From positions 26,492,668-26,556,667 of the forward strand of contig OZ020517.1 of assembly GCA_963971425.1 (NCBI GenBank): a stretch of DNA of 64,000 nt, given 5' to 3'. How positions within the stretch are numbered: the first letter of the stretch is position 1; the number at the start of each line of letters is the position of its first letter. The notes under the pieces were generated by a model that was not told the origin of the DNA, did not search any database, and saw only the letters and a list, made by a program, of their open reading frames with translations. Shown here one piece after another: positions 52,949-63,966 of this stretch. A program made the translations under genes and the position numbers. This stretch comes from Bryoerythrophyllum caledonicum (Eukaryota > Streptophyta > Bryopsida > Pottiales > Pottiaceae).

Positions 52949-53370
52949 GTGATTGAGAAAGTTGTTGTAAGCGTGCAATTGTTCAGGATTCCATACAAGT
53001 TTTTTGTGAATCTGCAACGGATTTCTACCCGACCACTTCAGGGGTGCGGAGAAAAAACACTGGAACTCATTGGTAAGTTTGCTCTCTTTCTAGTTTTTAA
53101 TTTGTTTAGTGGTTCTTTTGCTTCTTGTGTAATGTGTGAGTAAAGAGCGCAGCACGTACGTAAGTGCGTGGCCAGTTGTGAATCTAGAAAGAGGTGCTAG
53201 GCCAGTTCGTTTAAGGTTACTACTACAATGATGTGAACATCTGAACTGTAGGTGATTGGGAAAGGAGTGTCTAGGCTAATTCCTGACGATTCCATACAAG
53301 TGGAGGACGTGAGCTAACAACGAAGAGCTGGCCGACTGCTTGAGGGCTGCTTACAAAAAGCGGTGAAACT
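52949..53370 (+). other. Possible duplicated exons of the unknown locus
   Basis: Two similar segments both follow the acceptor-like gaactgtag: 52949-53072 (ending before GTAAGT) and about 53253-53369 (ending before GTAATC). They share gattgRgaaag and gattccatacaag. The first is open (VIEKVVVSVQLFRIPYKFF); the second has a stop. Their frames do not join the exon at 54524 cleanly, so coding status is doubtful. Confidence 0.3.
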
Positions 53371-53449
53371 TAGGTAATCCATGTCAAGGTGTATGGTCAC
53401 ACTGTCGTGGTGGCAACCCATGTTTGCGGTTTAGTTGTTCAATTATACG

Positions 53450-54210
53450 TCTTTGATAACTACGTTGGGTTTAGAGTAATATCCAGGTTGCTGTGCATAC
53501 ATGGGTTGATGTGCAATGTACATATCTGTGTGGATGTTCATACATGGGTTACAGTGTATATCTAGGTGGGTACTATACAATGGTATCAATATTGTAGCTG
53601 GATTCGGGGCCATACCTAGGGTTGGTGTGTATACCTCGGTTGATATGCATACCTGGCTTGGTTTAGGATTTACATGGGCTGAGGTGTTTACCTAGGTAGA
53701 TATCCGTATCCAGGACATGTCGCTTATCTGGGTTCGGGTGTCTAGTCTAGTACTTATGTATACTCGGCTAGGACCGTGTATCCGGGGTTGGGTGCATACC
53801 CGTGTGGGTGCATAACTGGGTGACTGTATACGTAGGTGGTGGTTCTTGCTGTGGCTTTATATTTGCTTCAGATTTACACATGCATCGATGTATACGGTCA
53901 ATGGGAAATGTCGCTTATCCAAGTACGGGTGTCTAGTCCAGTACTGATGTATACCTGGCTAGGATTATATATCCGAGATAAGGTGCATATCCATCAGGGT
54001 GCATATCCATGTGGGTGCATACCCATGTGGGTGCGTACCCATGTGGGTGTATACGTAGGTGGTGCTTCTTGCTGCGGGTTTCTATTTGCGTAGGGTTTAT
54101 ACGTGGATCGGTGTTTTCTAATGTGGTTATATTCCTAGGCGGGGTATATACTCGCATATGGGTTTACCACTCTGTGGGGGGAGTATACTCGTCAAGGATG
54201 TATATTTTGG
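53450..54210. repeat. Degenerate minisatellite, intronic
   Basis: Many variants of a unit such as GGTGCATACCCATGTGGGT, with TATACCTGGGT and TATCCGGGTT relatives. The same kind of sequence fills the later intron at 61990-62600. Confidence 0.55.
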
Positions 54211-54523
54211 GATGCCAGTGCATGCAATTTTGGATGTATTGGACGGTCAATAGTCCTTTGTATGCTACGTACTAAAAGGGTTGCCATAATCGGCTTTAGG
54301 AATTTAAGTTGAGTGTATTAAATATGTACTCCACATTAGTTTAGTTCATATGCGTGCATTCTTGGAAGACTATGCTACCTTTTCTGGAATTTACTATTGA
54401 ACACTGTAGTACACCGTGGTATACCGTATGAGACATTGTATATTTCTCACTGTAGTATATTATAGTCAGTGCAGTATATTTTAGTTTAAAATTAAACTAT
54501 CATGTCCTGTGCATGTGTGGTAG

Positions 54524-55808
54524 GTGCTGCTGGACGTGACTACTGGCTTCATTCGGTATGGGGAGGCAAGACAGAAGGGACACGGTCGGCTTAAGAAGAA
54601 AGAGATGGCCATCCGAAGGATTGACAACACCGATGAACGAGATGAGTCTGACACGGAGGAGGAGGCCACGGAGGAGGAGGAGGCCAGAGAGGAGGAGGAC
54701 GATAAGGTGGAGAATATCGACGAGAGTAGCGATGAGAAGGGGTCTGAATTGGAGGACATTGAGCTGAAGATGGGGATGATGCTCAGAGGCGCGCTGCCTC
54801 GTGCTGTTTCATATGAGCAATTCCGAGACCAGTACAAGCTACACGCAGGTGGATTGAACCCGCACAAGCACGGGGAGAAGCATGATGTCATGGAATGACC
54901 TCATGGTGATTTTTAGACCGAGGCGATTGGGTAAGTCCGGTTATTCATTCAGGAAGGTCGCGGATACAGCAATAATAAATGCAATAAACCGCTACTATTA
55001 CAATTGTTATCAGAAGCCGCAGGTGCCTCACTCAAAGCTTGTAGGGAAGGACTTTGCGGTAGCAGTTGTTGGAGAGGTGGTCACGAGGGTTGAAGTGGAC
55101 TGGGCGGGTTTTGCTACTATCACGAACACAAACCAAAGGTCTGCCTGGCACAAGAAGATGATGGGATTGGTGAAGGAAAAATTGCGCATTACTGGTAAGT
55201 CTCTTCTTGAAATTGTGCAAGAAGAGGGATTGGCGTGCTTTTTTAAGGGAGGGAATTTGGTGAAGCGGGAGGGTGCCGAAACTTCTGTAGGAATGTTGGA
55301 CAACAACATCCCTCAAAGCTCTTTGTGGACGGAGAAGAAGAGGGCAGAGGTGTAGGAGCTTCTTCCGCTGGTGGGTTGGAGACTAAGGCAACAAAGAAGG
55401 AGCTTGAGGTGGCAAAAAATGATCTCCACCATCTAAACCAACCAATCGTGAGTCAAGGTCAACTAGTTGAGACCATGGAGGCAACTGGGACCGGTGCAAG
55501 GAAGCGTATGGATGAATGCAAGAACGATGGGCAGTTGCAACACCTCCGGCTGCACAATGATTTTTATGGTGACATGTTCAGAGAAGCAGGCGACAAGCTT
55601 GGGATCCTCAAGGCTGATTACAAATGCAAAGTTGCATTGATTGCCAGATTGGAGTAGAGAGAAGACATCTTGGAGAAGCAGGCCAAGGACTTATTGAAGC
55701 TCATAGGGACTTTGAAGGCTGGGCAGAACGGTCTAACCATTTCTCCGCACCCCATGGTGTACCTCGAGGAAGCAGAGAGTAAGGGATGGAACACATTGAA
55801 ATGGAGGA
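54524..55808 (+). pseudogene. Unknown gene, large exon, part before the retroelement
   Basis: The acceptor tag at 54521-54523 opens the exon. The product has an acidic stretch (about 54650-54760, Glu/Asp-rich), then blocks LPRAVSYEQFRDQYKLHAGG, FRPRRLGKSGYSF and KEKLRITGKSLLEIVQEEGL, then a helical, probably coiled-coil part (KKELEVAKNDLHHL, KADYKCKVALIARLE). The frame shifts near 54885 and near 55320, and TAG at 55655-55657 stands in an otherwise open frame. I do not recognise the family; it could be a host regulatory protein or part of an old transposon. The exon continues at 61417 beyond the inserted element. Confidence 0.5.
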
Positions 55809-56072
55809 TGTGGGAAGGCGTTTCCACTAATTTCCGGAACTTAATACTGAATCCGGAAGAAAATAAAGAAAAATTAAAAAAAATTGGTAGTTAGTTAGCC
55901 CTAGTAGCATAAATAGTTCCTAGAATAAAATAAGATTTTAGTTGCTGAGCCGGAATCTTTAAAAGAAGTAGTTACAACACTCTTTGCGAAAGTTGCGAAA
56001 CCGGAGTACGGCGATAGCCGGATCCAGAAATGCCGTTATGACGCGTAACGGTTTCCGTACAGGTTCATCAGC

Positions 56073-56078
56073 TATAAA
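56073..56078 (+). promoter_or_regulatory. TATA-like box of the gag-only element
   Basis: TATAAA in a GC-richer context about 215 bp before the gag start at 56291; a plausible element promoter. Confidence 0.35.
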
Positions 56079-56290
56079 ACACGACTGGCAGCCCTGCGCG
56101 CCATTCTTTTAGGGTTTCCAGCAGTCTCGTTTTTCTTCCGCTCAGCACATTTTCTTAGGGTTTCCGCATCCGGTCTTTGTGTGGTACTGTAGCGCAGAGG
56201 TAGCGTAGCACGAGGGACTTGGTGAGGTCAGTGCGTGCAAGATTTCAGGACACCATTGCAAGGCGCAAGTTCACAGAGAGGTAGGCACGG

Positions 56291-56571
56291 ATGGCGAGCA
56301 AGAAGGGCAAGGCTTCGACAGTCGGGGCCCTGCTGCTGCAGAAGGTTACTCCGGAGATTCCGAAGCCGGACAAGACCTATCGGGTTTTAGAAAGCTTCCT
56401 CGAAATCATGGAATGTGCAGGTCTTTTAAGGACACCATGGGCTTTCCAGAGCGAAACCATGATGACGGAGCTCCTGGGAGAGCCACCAAGCCAGTATGCT
56501 GTCATGGTAGAGAGTTTATGTTCCAAGAAAATACTGGATTTCTGGCTGCCACTTTTACTCAATCAAGTTCT
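56291..56571 (+). pseudogene. Gag-like protein of the retroelement, N-terminal part
   Basis: The frame starts MASKKGKASTVGALLLQ and continues FLEIMECAGLLRTPWAFQ and VMVESLCSKKILDFW. It is then interrupted by AT-rich DNA with TACTCAATCA at the left border; TACGCAATCA at about 58204 on the right is a possible target repeat. No named family is recognised, but it is followed by gag-like sequence after the insertion. Confidence 0.5.
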
Positions 56572-57480
56572 TGATAAGATAAACTCCAAATATATATATG
56601 AAGATTGTCTTTTTCAAGAGACAATCACTTCAATACACAAGTCCTTATAGGACAAAGGAATCCAACTATCTAAGAAAACTATATGATTTTACAAGCCTTA
56701 GAAAAGGAAACTAACCCGAATCCTAAGAGCTTGTGTCTCTTAATCGAACCGTCTAAATAGATCCTAACTTCAGTAGTAGAAGTGATATACTATTAAAAAT
56801 AGTTACACAAAGTTTCAACCGTAGATACTTCACAAATCTTGAGATATCACCGAAATACCTACAGCCTCTCTAAAACCTTGTTTACAAACACCCGCGCACC
56901 AAAATCTTCATAACTTCCAAGAAAATGCTCCAAATGCTACGAAACTTGAGACATAGCTTGACAGCATATCAAACCACCTTCTTGAAAAATCTTAGCCAAA
57001 AACTCGTCCATAAGCCAAAGATATGGCCAAAATCGCCACCAACATCAAAGTGATATACTTATAGCCGTCAAAAATATTTGTGCGCTGTTCAGCTCCAAAT
57101 ATCTCCTGCAGAAAAGCTTCAAATCCTTCAATTCTTCCGCGTAAAAGGTAGAGCTTAAAAACACCTTTGCAGCCGCTCTTCCTGATCTCTAAAAGCTTTC
57201 TTAAAGCTCCCGAAATGCTCAAAAGAGTGGTAGTAGGTTCCCAAATCGCCCCCTAACTTCTAACGCTTATAACTTCTTAACCTTAACTCCAAAGCCTATG
57301 TTTTTTTGTATCCAAAGTATAGCCCGAAATCCAATCTACTCGAATATGGCCTTTTTTGATCAAATGCCCCCTTCAAAGTTACTGAAACGCTTGATAAGGC
57401 CGCGGACAACCCCCTTGATTGTCATTGGACATGAGAATCGGCGAATGGGAGGAGGACTTTCATCCAAAACCCAAACCCCT

Positions 57481-57570
57481 CTATCCCTTGCCACCTCCTC
57501 CTATCCTTTGCCACCTTCTTCTATCCTTTGCCACCTCCTTCTATCCTTTGCCACCTCCTTCCATCCTTTT
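57481..57570. repeat. 20-bp tandem repeat, about 4.5 units
   Basis: Unit CTATCCTTTGCCACCTCCTT, with near-perfect period and only a few base changes. Confidence 0.85.
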
Positions 57571-57899
57571 TAATATTATGTTTTGTATATTCAATTCTAT
57601 CTTTTCAATTTAAACATATAGAACTAAACTCTAAACTTTAAGCCCAAGACTTTATCTTAAAGCTTAACATCAAACATTTAAGTCCTAAATAATCCAAAGA
57701 CTTCAACTAATTTAACAAAAACGTACGAAATAACCCTTTCATATCAACTTTCAAACTAATTTACCAACTATTATTACATACCCCAAACTTATAAACATAT
57801 TACCAATCATGATTGGTTTTTTACATATTTTGGATAATCCTAATATAACAAAATCTTTATATACTACTGGATGATATCTTCGCACATCGATCACGGCTC

Positions 57900-58160
57900 A
57901 GCGGGCTGGCTGAGCGTTCCGCCACACTAAACTAGTTCAGAGTTCGATTCCCGTAGACTGCTTGAACAGTTAGTGTGACGCGTGGTCCTAGGGAGTGCTA
58001 AAACTTTAGCAGTGAGACATCCGGTTGACGCTCCTAAAGCCTGAGCTAGTGACAAGATCTCGGAATATCATTTCCAAGATAAGGCTTGCCCCGGTAAAGT
58101 ATGACCGTGTGGTTGAGGATGAATCCACTAGTCATATCTTCACTATTGGCCTAGACCATT
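57900..58160 (+). mobile_element. Possible tRNA-derived SINE
   Basis: A box A-like TGGCTGAGCGT (57907-57917, 10 of 11 consensus positions) is followed 35 bp later by a perfect box B GTTCGATTC (57942-57950). The sequence is not a foldable full tRNA, so a SINE head is likelier than a tRNA gene. The end is not defined. Confidence 0.45.
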
Positions 58161-58203
58161 GAATACCCCTTATTTTTCTACACTGCTATATGTTTTCACA
58201 TCA

Positions 58204-60168
58204 TGTACGCAATCACTACACGACAATGCGCAGCGCGTACGGGCGCATCCAGAGGTCTGGACCACGGCGCTCTGGAGAGAGACTTACGAGCTCCGGGCAG
58301 GGACGATCAAGGTGGCGGAGCGCGACGACGCCATCCTGAAGGGTGAGTTCCACGCAAAGGCAAACCCTAAAGACGGGTACGTCCTCAGCGACCTCACCGA
58401 TCCGAATGCCAGGTTAGTTATGGCATTCTTTAACCCCATTTTCCACCCCGAGAAACCTAAACGGATAGTGGCCAAGTTAGCGACCTCGAATCTGGAGTCG
58501 ATGAGTGGGAAACTGTCCGTTGATTGGGCAGCCATCATGGACAAGCAGATCGACAGGATGGTGAAGAACCTGCCAAAATCCCGGAAAACCTCATCACCCC
58601 TTTCCACCTACCTGGCCCATATGTACGCGAAGCAGAAGATGCTGAGTACGGATGAGCAGGCCGAGTACGATAGCCTGCTCACCATCCAGTCATACGGAGG
58701 GATGGAGACAGATGAGGAGCCGGAAAAGTCGACGGACTCCGAGACGGAGAATTTGTCATCCCCCCTCATACTCCGAAGACCGAACCGAAAGCGGAGTCGC
58801 TCGGCTCAGAGGACTTCGGAAGCCTCGGGAGCATGCCGGCCTCTGTCAACAATCCTAGCTCAGAGCCCACCCACGGCACCACCAACCGCACCGGAACCGG
58901 CCACAGAAGATGAACGATTCGTGACCGGATCAGAGCTAGGACCTACGTTTGTCCCAAACATCAGTGGCAACATTTCGATGGACGTTCACGAGCTCTGCAG
59001 ACATATTATCTGGCGGACCAGAATCTAGGAAGGAGAGATTCGGGAAAGGCACGCCATGATCATGGCCGTCCTGGAGGTAGTGGGATTGGAGGATTCCGCT
59101 GACCTCATTCCACTACTGAGACGGATGAAAGCGAACTAGTTTTTAATCGCCAGGTTGGAGCAGGAGAACGCCATCGTCACCCAGATCAACACCCGGCTCT
59201 GGGCACAGGTGCGGCAAGCGGAGACTGCATGGGATGCAGCACAACATGCGAGAGTGGTGGCGGAAGCAAAGGTCCGGGCGACCTCTCAGACCTTAACGGA
59301 GATCCGCACTGCGCTGGACTTGTCGGTGGATACAGTCAACCGGGCTCTTTTTTACACCGAGAGTCTTGAAAGGAATGAGAAGCTCAATAGGGGGCAGGTC
59401 ATCCGGTTTCTCGTGGATCACAGCCGGAAGATGGAGAGCACCTGGACAAAGATGCAGGAGCTGGCAAGGAATCTCACGACGGCAACCTCAATAGTCCCAG
59501 AAGCTCCACCTTTGCCCGCAGCACCTCCGACCCCAGACACAGCAAGACCATCCGGAACCGCTGTAGGTCCATCCGGAATTGATACAGTCCCATCCGGATC
59601 TCCACCCGGACCAGTAGCGACATCCCCACCCCAACCTACAGCTGGCTCTTCACCCAGGCCCGTAGCCGGATCACCGAAGATCCCTACTGAAGGGTTCAAC
59701 GATCTAGTGGGAGCACCGGACTTCAACTCACTAATGAGCTGGAATGGTGTGACCTTCCCAAGCACATGGAGTATGCGGGAATGGGAGGATATGCCGGGAA
59801 ACCCATTGACGGTACCTCCTTTACACTTCCGGATTCCCTCAGAGTCTCCCTCTCCTGTGCCACCAGTGACGGGCCCTTTACCCGGAAGCTCTGCAGCGAC
59901 ACCCATGGTGGTCAGCCCCAGTGGTAGCTTCCGGGACCTTCCGAGCCTCGAAGACCGGACATACACACCATCAGCCCGGATCGCAACAGCAGAGGATCCG
60001 GATACAATTTCCGGACCAAGATTGTAGATACCGACCTCTGTATCTGATCCACCAGCAACCATTCCGGCGCAAGCAGAGACCGGCGCTGCACCAGTAGAGG
60101 TTACCCCTACGCGCCGTAGCAGTAGTAGGAGGAACCAAGTTACTCCGTAGATAGAGACCTTAGTGCTT
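58204..60168 (+). pseudogene. Gag-like protein of the retroelement, main part
   Basis: The reading frame opens HDNAQRVRAHPEVWTTALW, with a basic and polar region. It passes TAG (59026), TAG (59138) and, after 59155, an Ala/Glu-rich helical segment (VRQAETAWDAAQHARV) that looks like a coiled coil, then a long Pro/Ser/Thr-rich tail (59500-60030). Such gag-only proteins occur in large non-autonomous retroelements. No zinc knuckle is seen. GC content and TCCGGA frequency differ clearly from surrounding DNA. Confidence 0.55.
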
Positions 60169-61411
60169 AAGTGTGATAGTGATTAACGATGGGGCTCAGG
60201 GTTGCACTCGGCTATCGCTGAGTAGACTAAGGAAAACCCTTATTACATTTTGATTTAGATCCGTGAAAATTGGATCTGTGATCCGGAATTTCCGGAGCTG
60301 AGTTTTGAATTCCAGATTCCTAGGGATAAGATCCCTTTCGCTATTAGGATAGACTTTCCAGATTTTCAGCTGATAGGATAAGGTTATAGGATTAGTTGTA
60401 GTGTTACTTAATACCTGAGTTTTAGCAGGATCAGGGTTTTGTTCTTTTCTCTTTCACGAAGGGTATTTTTTGTTAGTGTATTTTCTCTTCTTGAAGTTAT
60501 GGTGATGGAGTACAGTTTCGTGAATGAAGGATAAGGCCCATTGTGGTTGATGTTTAGTGAACTAGTTATGGGAGGTGAAGTGGTAAGCGGATTGCATCTA
60601 GTACAACCGGTTGGGACTTGCTTTGGGAGAGCGCCCGGAACAGCTGAAGGAGAGGGTAGGTAGAGTTTGACGATCCACAGTGACCGGAAGGAGCCTGGAG
60701 GGGGAGGGAGGGTACTGTAGGTGGTGAGCCTGGTACCTCCTAGGGCACGGAGAATCCGTGTGAACCCGGATTCTGGTTGCGGCCGGAATTTCACCTAACG
60801 ATAGATGGAAAAGCCTAAGGTGTATGTCCAGAAGGAAATCTAGGAGTAAATCTACCATACACGTCTCATAGAACCACTGAGTATTAACTGGAATGTTGTT
60901 GTAGTCCGGACGAGATTCCAAGTGACCGTATCCGGAAGGCCTTTTGGATAATGTGAGAGATTGGATCCGGAAGCAACAAACCAACTACCGGTTAGCACAA
61001 GTAGGAAGAGTGGGTGTCCAGCCACTATAAAGTCCAGGGCACTGGGTGTCTAGCCACTTTAAATCACAAGGCAGTGGAGAATCCGGCCACTAACACAAAA
61101 TAGGATCAGTGGTAACCGGCCACTTGATTAAAAACTCCGGAAGAAAACTCCGTCTGACACTATCCGGAATCCGGAAGGATCCGGTGGTTGGAAGAAGGGA
61201 CATCCGGAATCCGGAAGGATCCGGATGTGTAGATCAAGGGATGAATGGGAACTCTAACTGGTAAATGATAGGAGGATAGTTATTACTTTACTTATCATTT
61301 CAGAAAGAAACAATAGGTCTATGTGGGAACGAATTTAGAGCGGATATTCCGGATACATTTAGCTCCAATTAAGTGTTATCCGGAGGAATACTGACTCTAC
61401 GAACTGCAACA
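60169..61411 (+). other. 3' untranslated part of the retroelement
   Basis: Non-coding; it holds repeated GTGTCYAGCCACT-type units (about 61014-61125) and dense CCGGAATCCGG/GGATCCGG palindromes. The last 220 bp recur at 51306-51500. Confidence 0.5.
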
Positions 61412-61416
61412 GAGGA

Positions 61417-61698
61417 CATGCACGGTATGTAATCTTCCATTTCCTTACAATGACATCCATATATGTAGTTGTGAGCATGTATATCACCCGTGGTGTGCGA
61501 GGCTGTGGTTTCAATCAAATTCAAAGTATGCGTCAAAGAATTGCGGGTTGGTCTATCCAGAGTGGTACAAGTCCAATGGATACGGGGAGTTGCTCGGTGA
61601 CCTTCAAGTGGAGGCTGAAGCTTTGGATTGTAACTTTTCTTGGGTATTGGCAATTTCGGCACGTACATTGTCGGCCAAGAAGAACTGCACCACAGTTT
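61417..61698 (+). pseudogene. Unknown gene, continuation of the interrupted exon, RING-H2-like finger
   Basis: Joined to 55808 the frame reads through WRTCTVCNLPF. The cysteines and histidines are CTVC, then 13 residues, then C-E-H-x2-H-x2-C (CSCEHVYHPWC), the first six ligands of a RING-H2 pattern; the last C-x2-C pair is not clear (only NCG follows). A stretch with SWVLAISARTLS follows. The exon ends at 61698 before GTAAGT, in phase with the next exon. Confidence 0.55.
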
Positions 61699-61989
61699 GT
61701 AAGTGTTTCATTCATGGTACACTTGTGGTATCTCTTTATAAAAATGCATACATATTGGAGAACATGTTCAATGCTACCATACAGTGTATCTTGTATGTTT
61801 AGTACTACTTCAAATGTGATTGTGTCTTCGCCTACTCATGTATAACTATTGAGTTTGTATATTGTGTTGTTCTTTATCCTCTGATATGCTTTCTATTACG
61901 GGCTTAGGGTATATAGAATACCTCAAAATACTATTTGCTACTATAGACGTGTAAAGAATATGCATGGAACGGTGAATGCCTAAGTGGAG

Positions 61990-62600
61990 TGTCTCTGGGT
62001 GGAGTGTATGCATGGGTTTTGATTTTACATAGGTGGTGTATATAGTTGTCACAAGTGTTTACATTGCATGCGGTACATATACTCGGTGGATGTTTAGGCG
62101 TTGATGGGTGTGTATATACTTGGTAGAGGGTATATACACGCGGTTCCCAAAAGTAGACTCGGTGGATGTTAATACCGTGGGTGGGGTTCAGGCATTATTG
62201 CAAGTGTGACTACCCCCCTTGGAGTGTATACATTATGTGGGTGGGTTGTATACTAGGGATCAGGTATAGGATAGGCTAGGGGTAATAGGATAGGAGTCTA
62301 AATATCTGCACAAGAGTATGTACTAGTATATATCGGTGGGTGTATACACTAGTTGGAACAAGGTAGGGGTATACATCTGACTGACGGGGAAAGTGCATGC
62401 CCATGAGAGGCAGGGGTGTATATCTTACGTAGGGTATATACCACTGTCACCTATGGAAGTGTGTATTGGTTTAAGTATATACCCTCGAGGGGTATATATC
62501 CTCGAGAAATATACACTCCTAAAAGATATATACCCTCTACGAGTGTATACCCCGTAACCGTGTATATTTAAGGGTGTATATTGTGGTTGGACAGTAGGTA
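61990..62600. repeat. Degenerate minisatellite, intronic
   Basis: Repeated GTGTATACC, GGGTGTATA and TATATACCCTCGAG-type units inside the intron 61699-62773, similar in kind to 53450-54210. Confidence 0.55.
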
Positions 62601-62773
62601 CCGTATCGTAGTGTAGTGCACATCTGTAGATTATATTGACATTCTTTTGTATATTAAGCAAATATTCTTTGGGGGTTCGCTTGAGTGACGGCCATGCATA
62701 ATGAGAGGTGATTGTTCTGATGATTTGTGCTATTCTTACTGATGTAATTGTACGTTTGAACCTCCAATTGCAG

Positions 62774-63433
62774 ATTCTTCCCATGTGCATCACAGTCCCA
62801 ATTCAACCACCACATGCACGCAAAACGCGGGTGAGTTTAGCCAAGTGAAGGTCAGTTTTGTCATAAGTGATAGTAGGTATCTTGAGGCAAAAGGAGGTGG
62901 TAGGCCTCAAAACATGGAAACTCATTCTTTGAAGTTGACAGGGCAACCAACCCTTGACAGCTATAGGGGATCTAGTGTCCACGAGTTACCAAAGGTTGAT
63001 AAGTCTTTCCCTTCGAAGAGAGCTAGTGATGTAGTTCCCTATCCAAGGAGACCTGTGGGCGGATTAGAGGTGGACGATGTCATGCTCACTCCACGGAGAG
63101 CCTTGTACTCTTTGCCAGTGGAACATTTTGTCAACACTCCAAGGAGAGCTACCTGCGGCGCAAGACTGGTCGATGCTCTAAGAACTCCAATGAGAGCGTC
63201 GGACGGGATGACATCAGCAGCCATGACACCTACAAGAGTGATTGGACCCGACATTCAACTTCAAGAACCGGCCTAGCAGCCAACGGTAGCCTTGCAACCA
63301 GCATGCACGGTTGTTACATCATCTACTGCAGCTATAGGTGTATCACCATCGAAGCAGGGTTTGCCGTTTCAGTCCAAGAGCGGTGAAAGCCAAGCATTGC
63401 CTCCGAATACAAAGCAGGGCGACGCAAAAGAAG
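62774..63433 (+). pseudogene. Unknown gene, exon with 16-residue repeats
   Basis: Acceptor cag at 62771-62773, donor GTAGGT at 63434; phases fit both neighbours. The product is Ser/Thr/Pro-rich with four or five repeats spaced about 16 residues, each with a TPRRA-like core (YPRRP, TPRRA, TPRRA, TPMRA, TPTRV) at about 63034-63240. A TAG at 63274-63276 interrupts the frame, which otherwise continues to the donor; CAG is the likely ancestor. The basic TPRR motifs could be phosphorylation sites. Confidence 0.5.
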
Positions 63434-63586
63434 GTAGGTCTCACTTCATTAAGCACAATGTGTATGCATGCTGCTGTGTGCTTCAAGCTAAGGAGCATCG
63501 CCTTTCAAATTATAAAGCTAATGTATATACATGTGCGTTGACTGGTATACCTACGTGTACTGATGCGTGATGGATCCTGACTGCAG

Positions 63587-63966
63587 CAAGTAATTCATCG
63601 GATGATGATACTCAGGAGTTGGATGACGAGAACATGCTTCTAGCGGAGGCTCGATTGATAGCAGAATGTCAAGACATGATCGCGGAGATGAAGTCTTCAA
63701 AGGCTAAGAATGGGGCTTTTTCAGCTAAAGGGGTTTCAAGTGCTCTTCCAGAGAGTAACAACGTTGGAGCACAAACAAGGGGGAAAGGAAATTTGAAGAT
63801 GAGGACACGCGGTGATGGACCTTCTGAAGACGTCAGCTTCACAGGTACAGGGAAAAAAAGGGGGAATAAGAGGAAGAGATTTGAGTTTGTACGTGGTGAC
63901 GACGTAGTGGACATTGACGGTGACGACTCGAAAGTTGCCAAGGTAAAAAGTAGGAGCAAGAAGTAG
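63587..63966 (+). CDS. Unknown gene, last exon with basic tail
   Basis: Acceptor cag at 63584-63586, in phase with the previous exon. It has acidic SDDDTQELDDENM, then a helical LLAEARLIAECQDMIAEM, then a basic stretch KKRGNKRKRFEF that looks like a nuclear localisation signal, then Asp-rich and Lys-rich ends (SRSKK). Stop at 63964-63966. A nuclear protein is the best guess. Confidence 0.5.

Larger units (their letters stand above)
56572..58203. mobile_element. Secondary insertion in the gag-only element
   Basis: About 1.6 kb of AT-rich DNA separates the two gag parts. It has no coding frame, includes a 20-bp tandem repeat (57481-57570) and near its right end a tRNA-like pol III promoter. 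Borders are inferred from a possible 10-bp target repeat with one mismatch. Confidence 0.45.
55809..61411 (+). mobile_element. Gag-only (non-autonomous) retroelement inserted into an exon
   Basis: The element begins TGTGGGAAGG and ends TGCAACA, flanked by GAGGA at 55804-55808 and 61412-61416. TG...CA ends and a 5-bp target repeat indicate LTR-type integration, although I could not align the two ends as long LTRs. Removing it and one GAGGA joins the flanking exon in frame. Inside are a TATA-like box (56073), gag-like frames (56291-56570 and 58200-60030), a 1.6-kb secondary insertion, and many TCCGGA palindromes. No protease, RT or integrase is seen. Confidence 0.7.

Noticed and set aside
53450..54210. 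CRISPR-like array
   Set aside because: Units are variable, spacing is irregular, and the DNA is a eukaryotic intron; it is a degenerate minisatellite.
57900..57975. tRNA gene
   Set aside because: Box A and box B are present but the sequence does not form an acceptor or anticodon stem; a SINE head is more likely.
59418..60062. Minus-strand 214-codon Gly/Val-rich frame
   Set aside because: Mirror of the Pro/Ser-rich gag tail on the plus strand.
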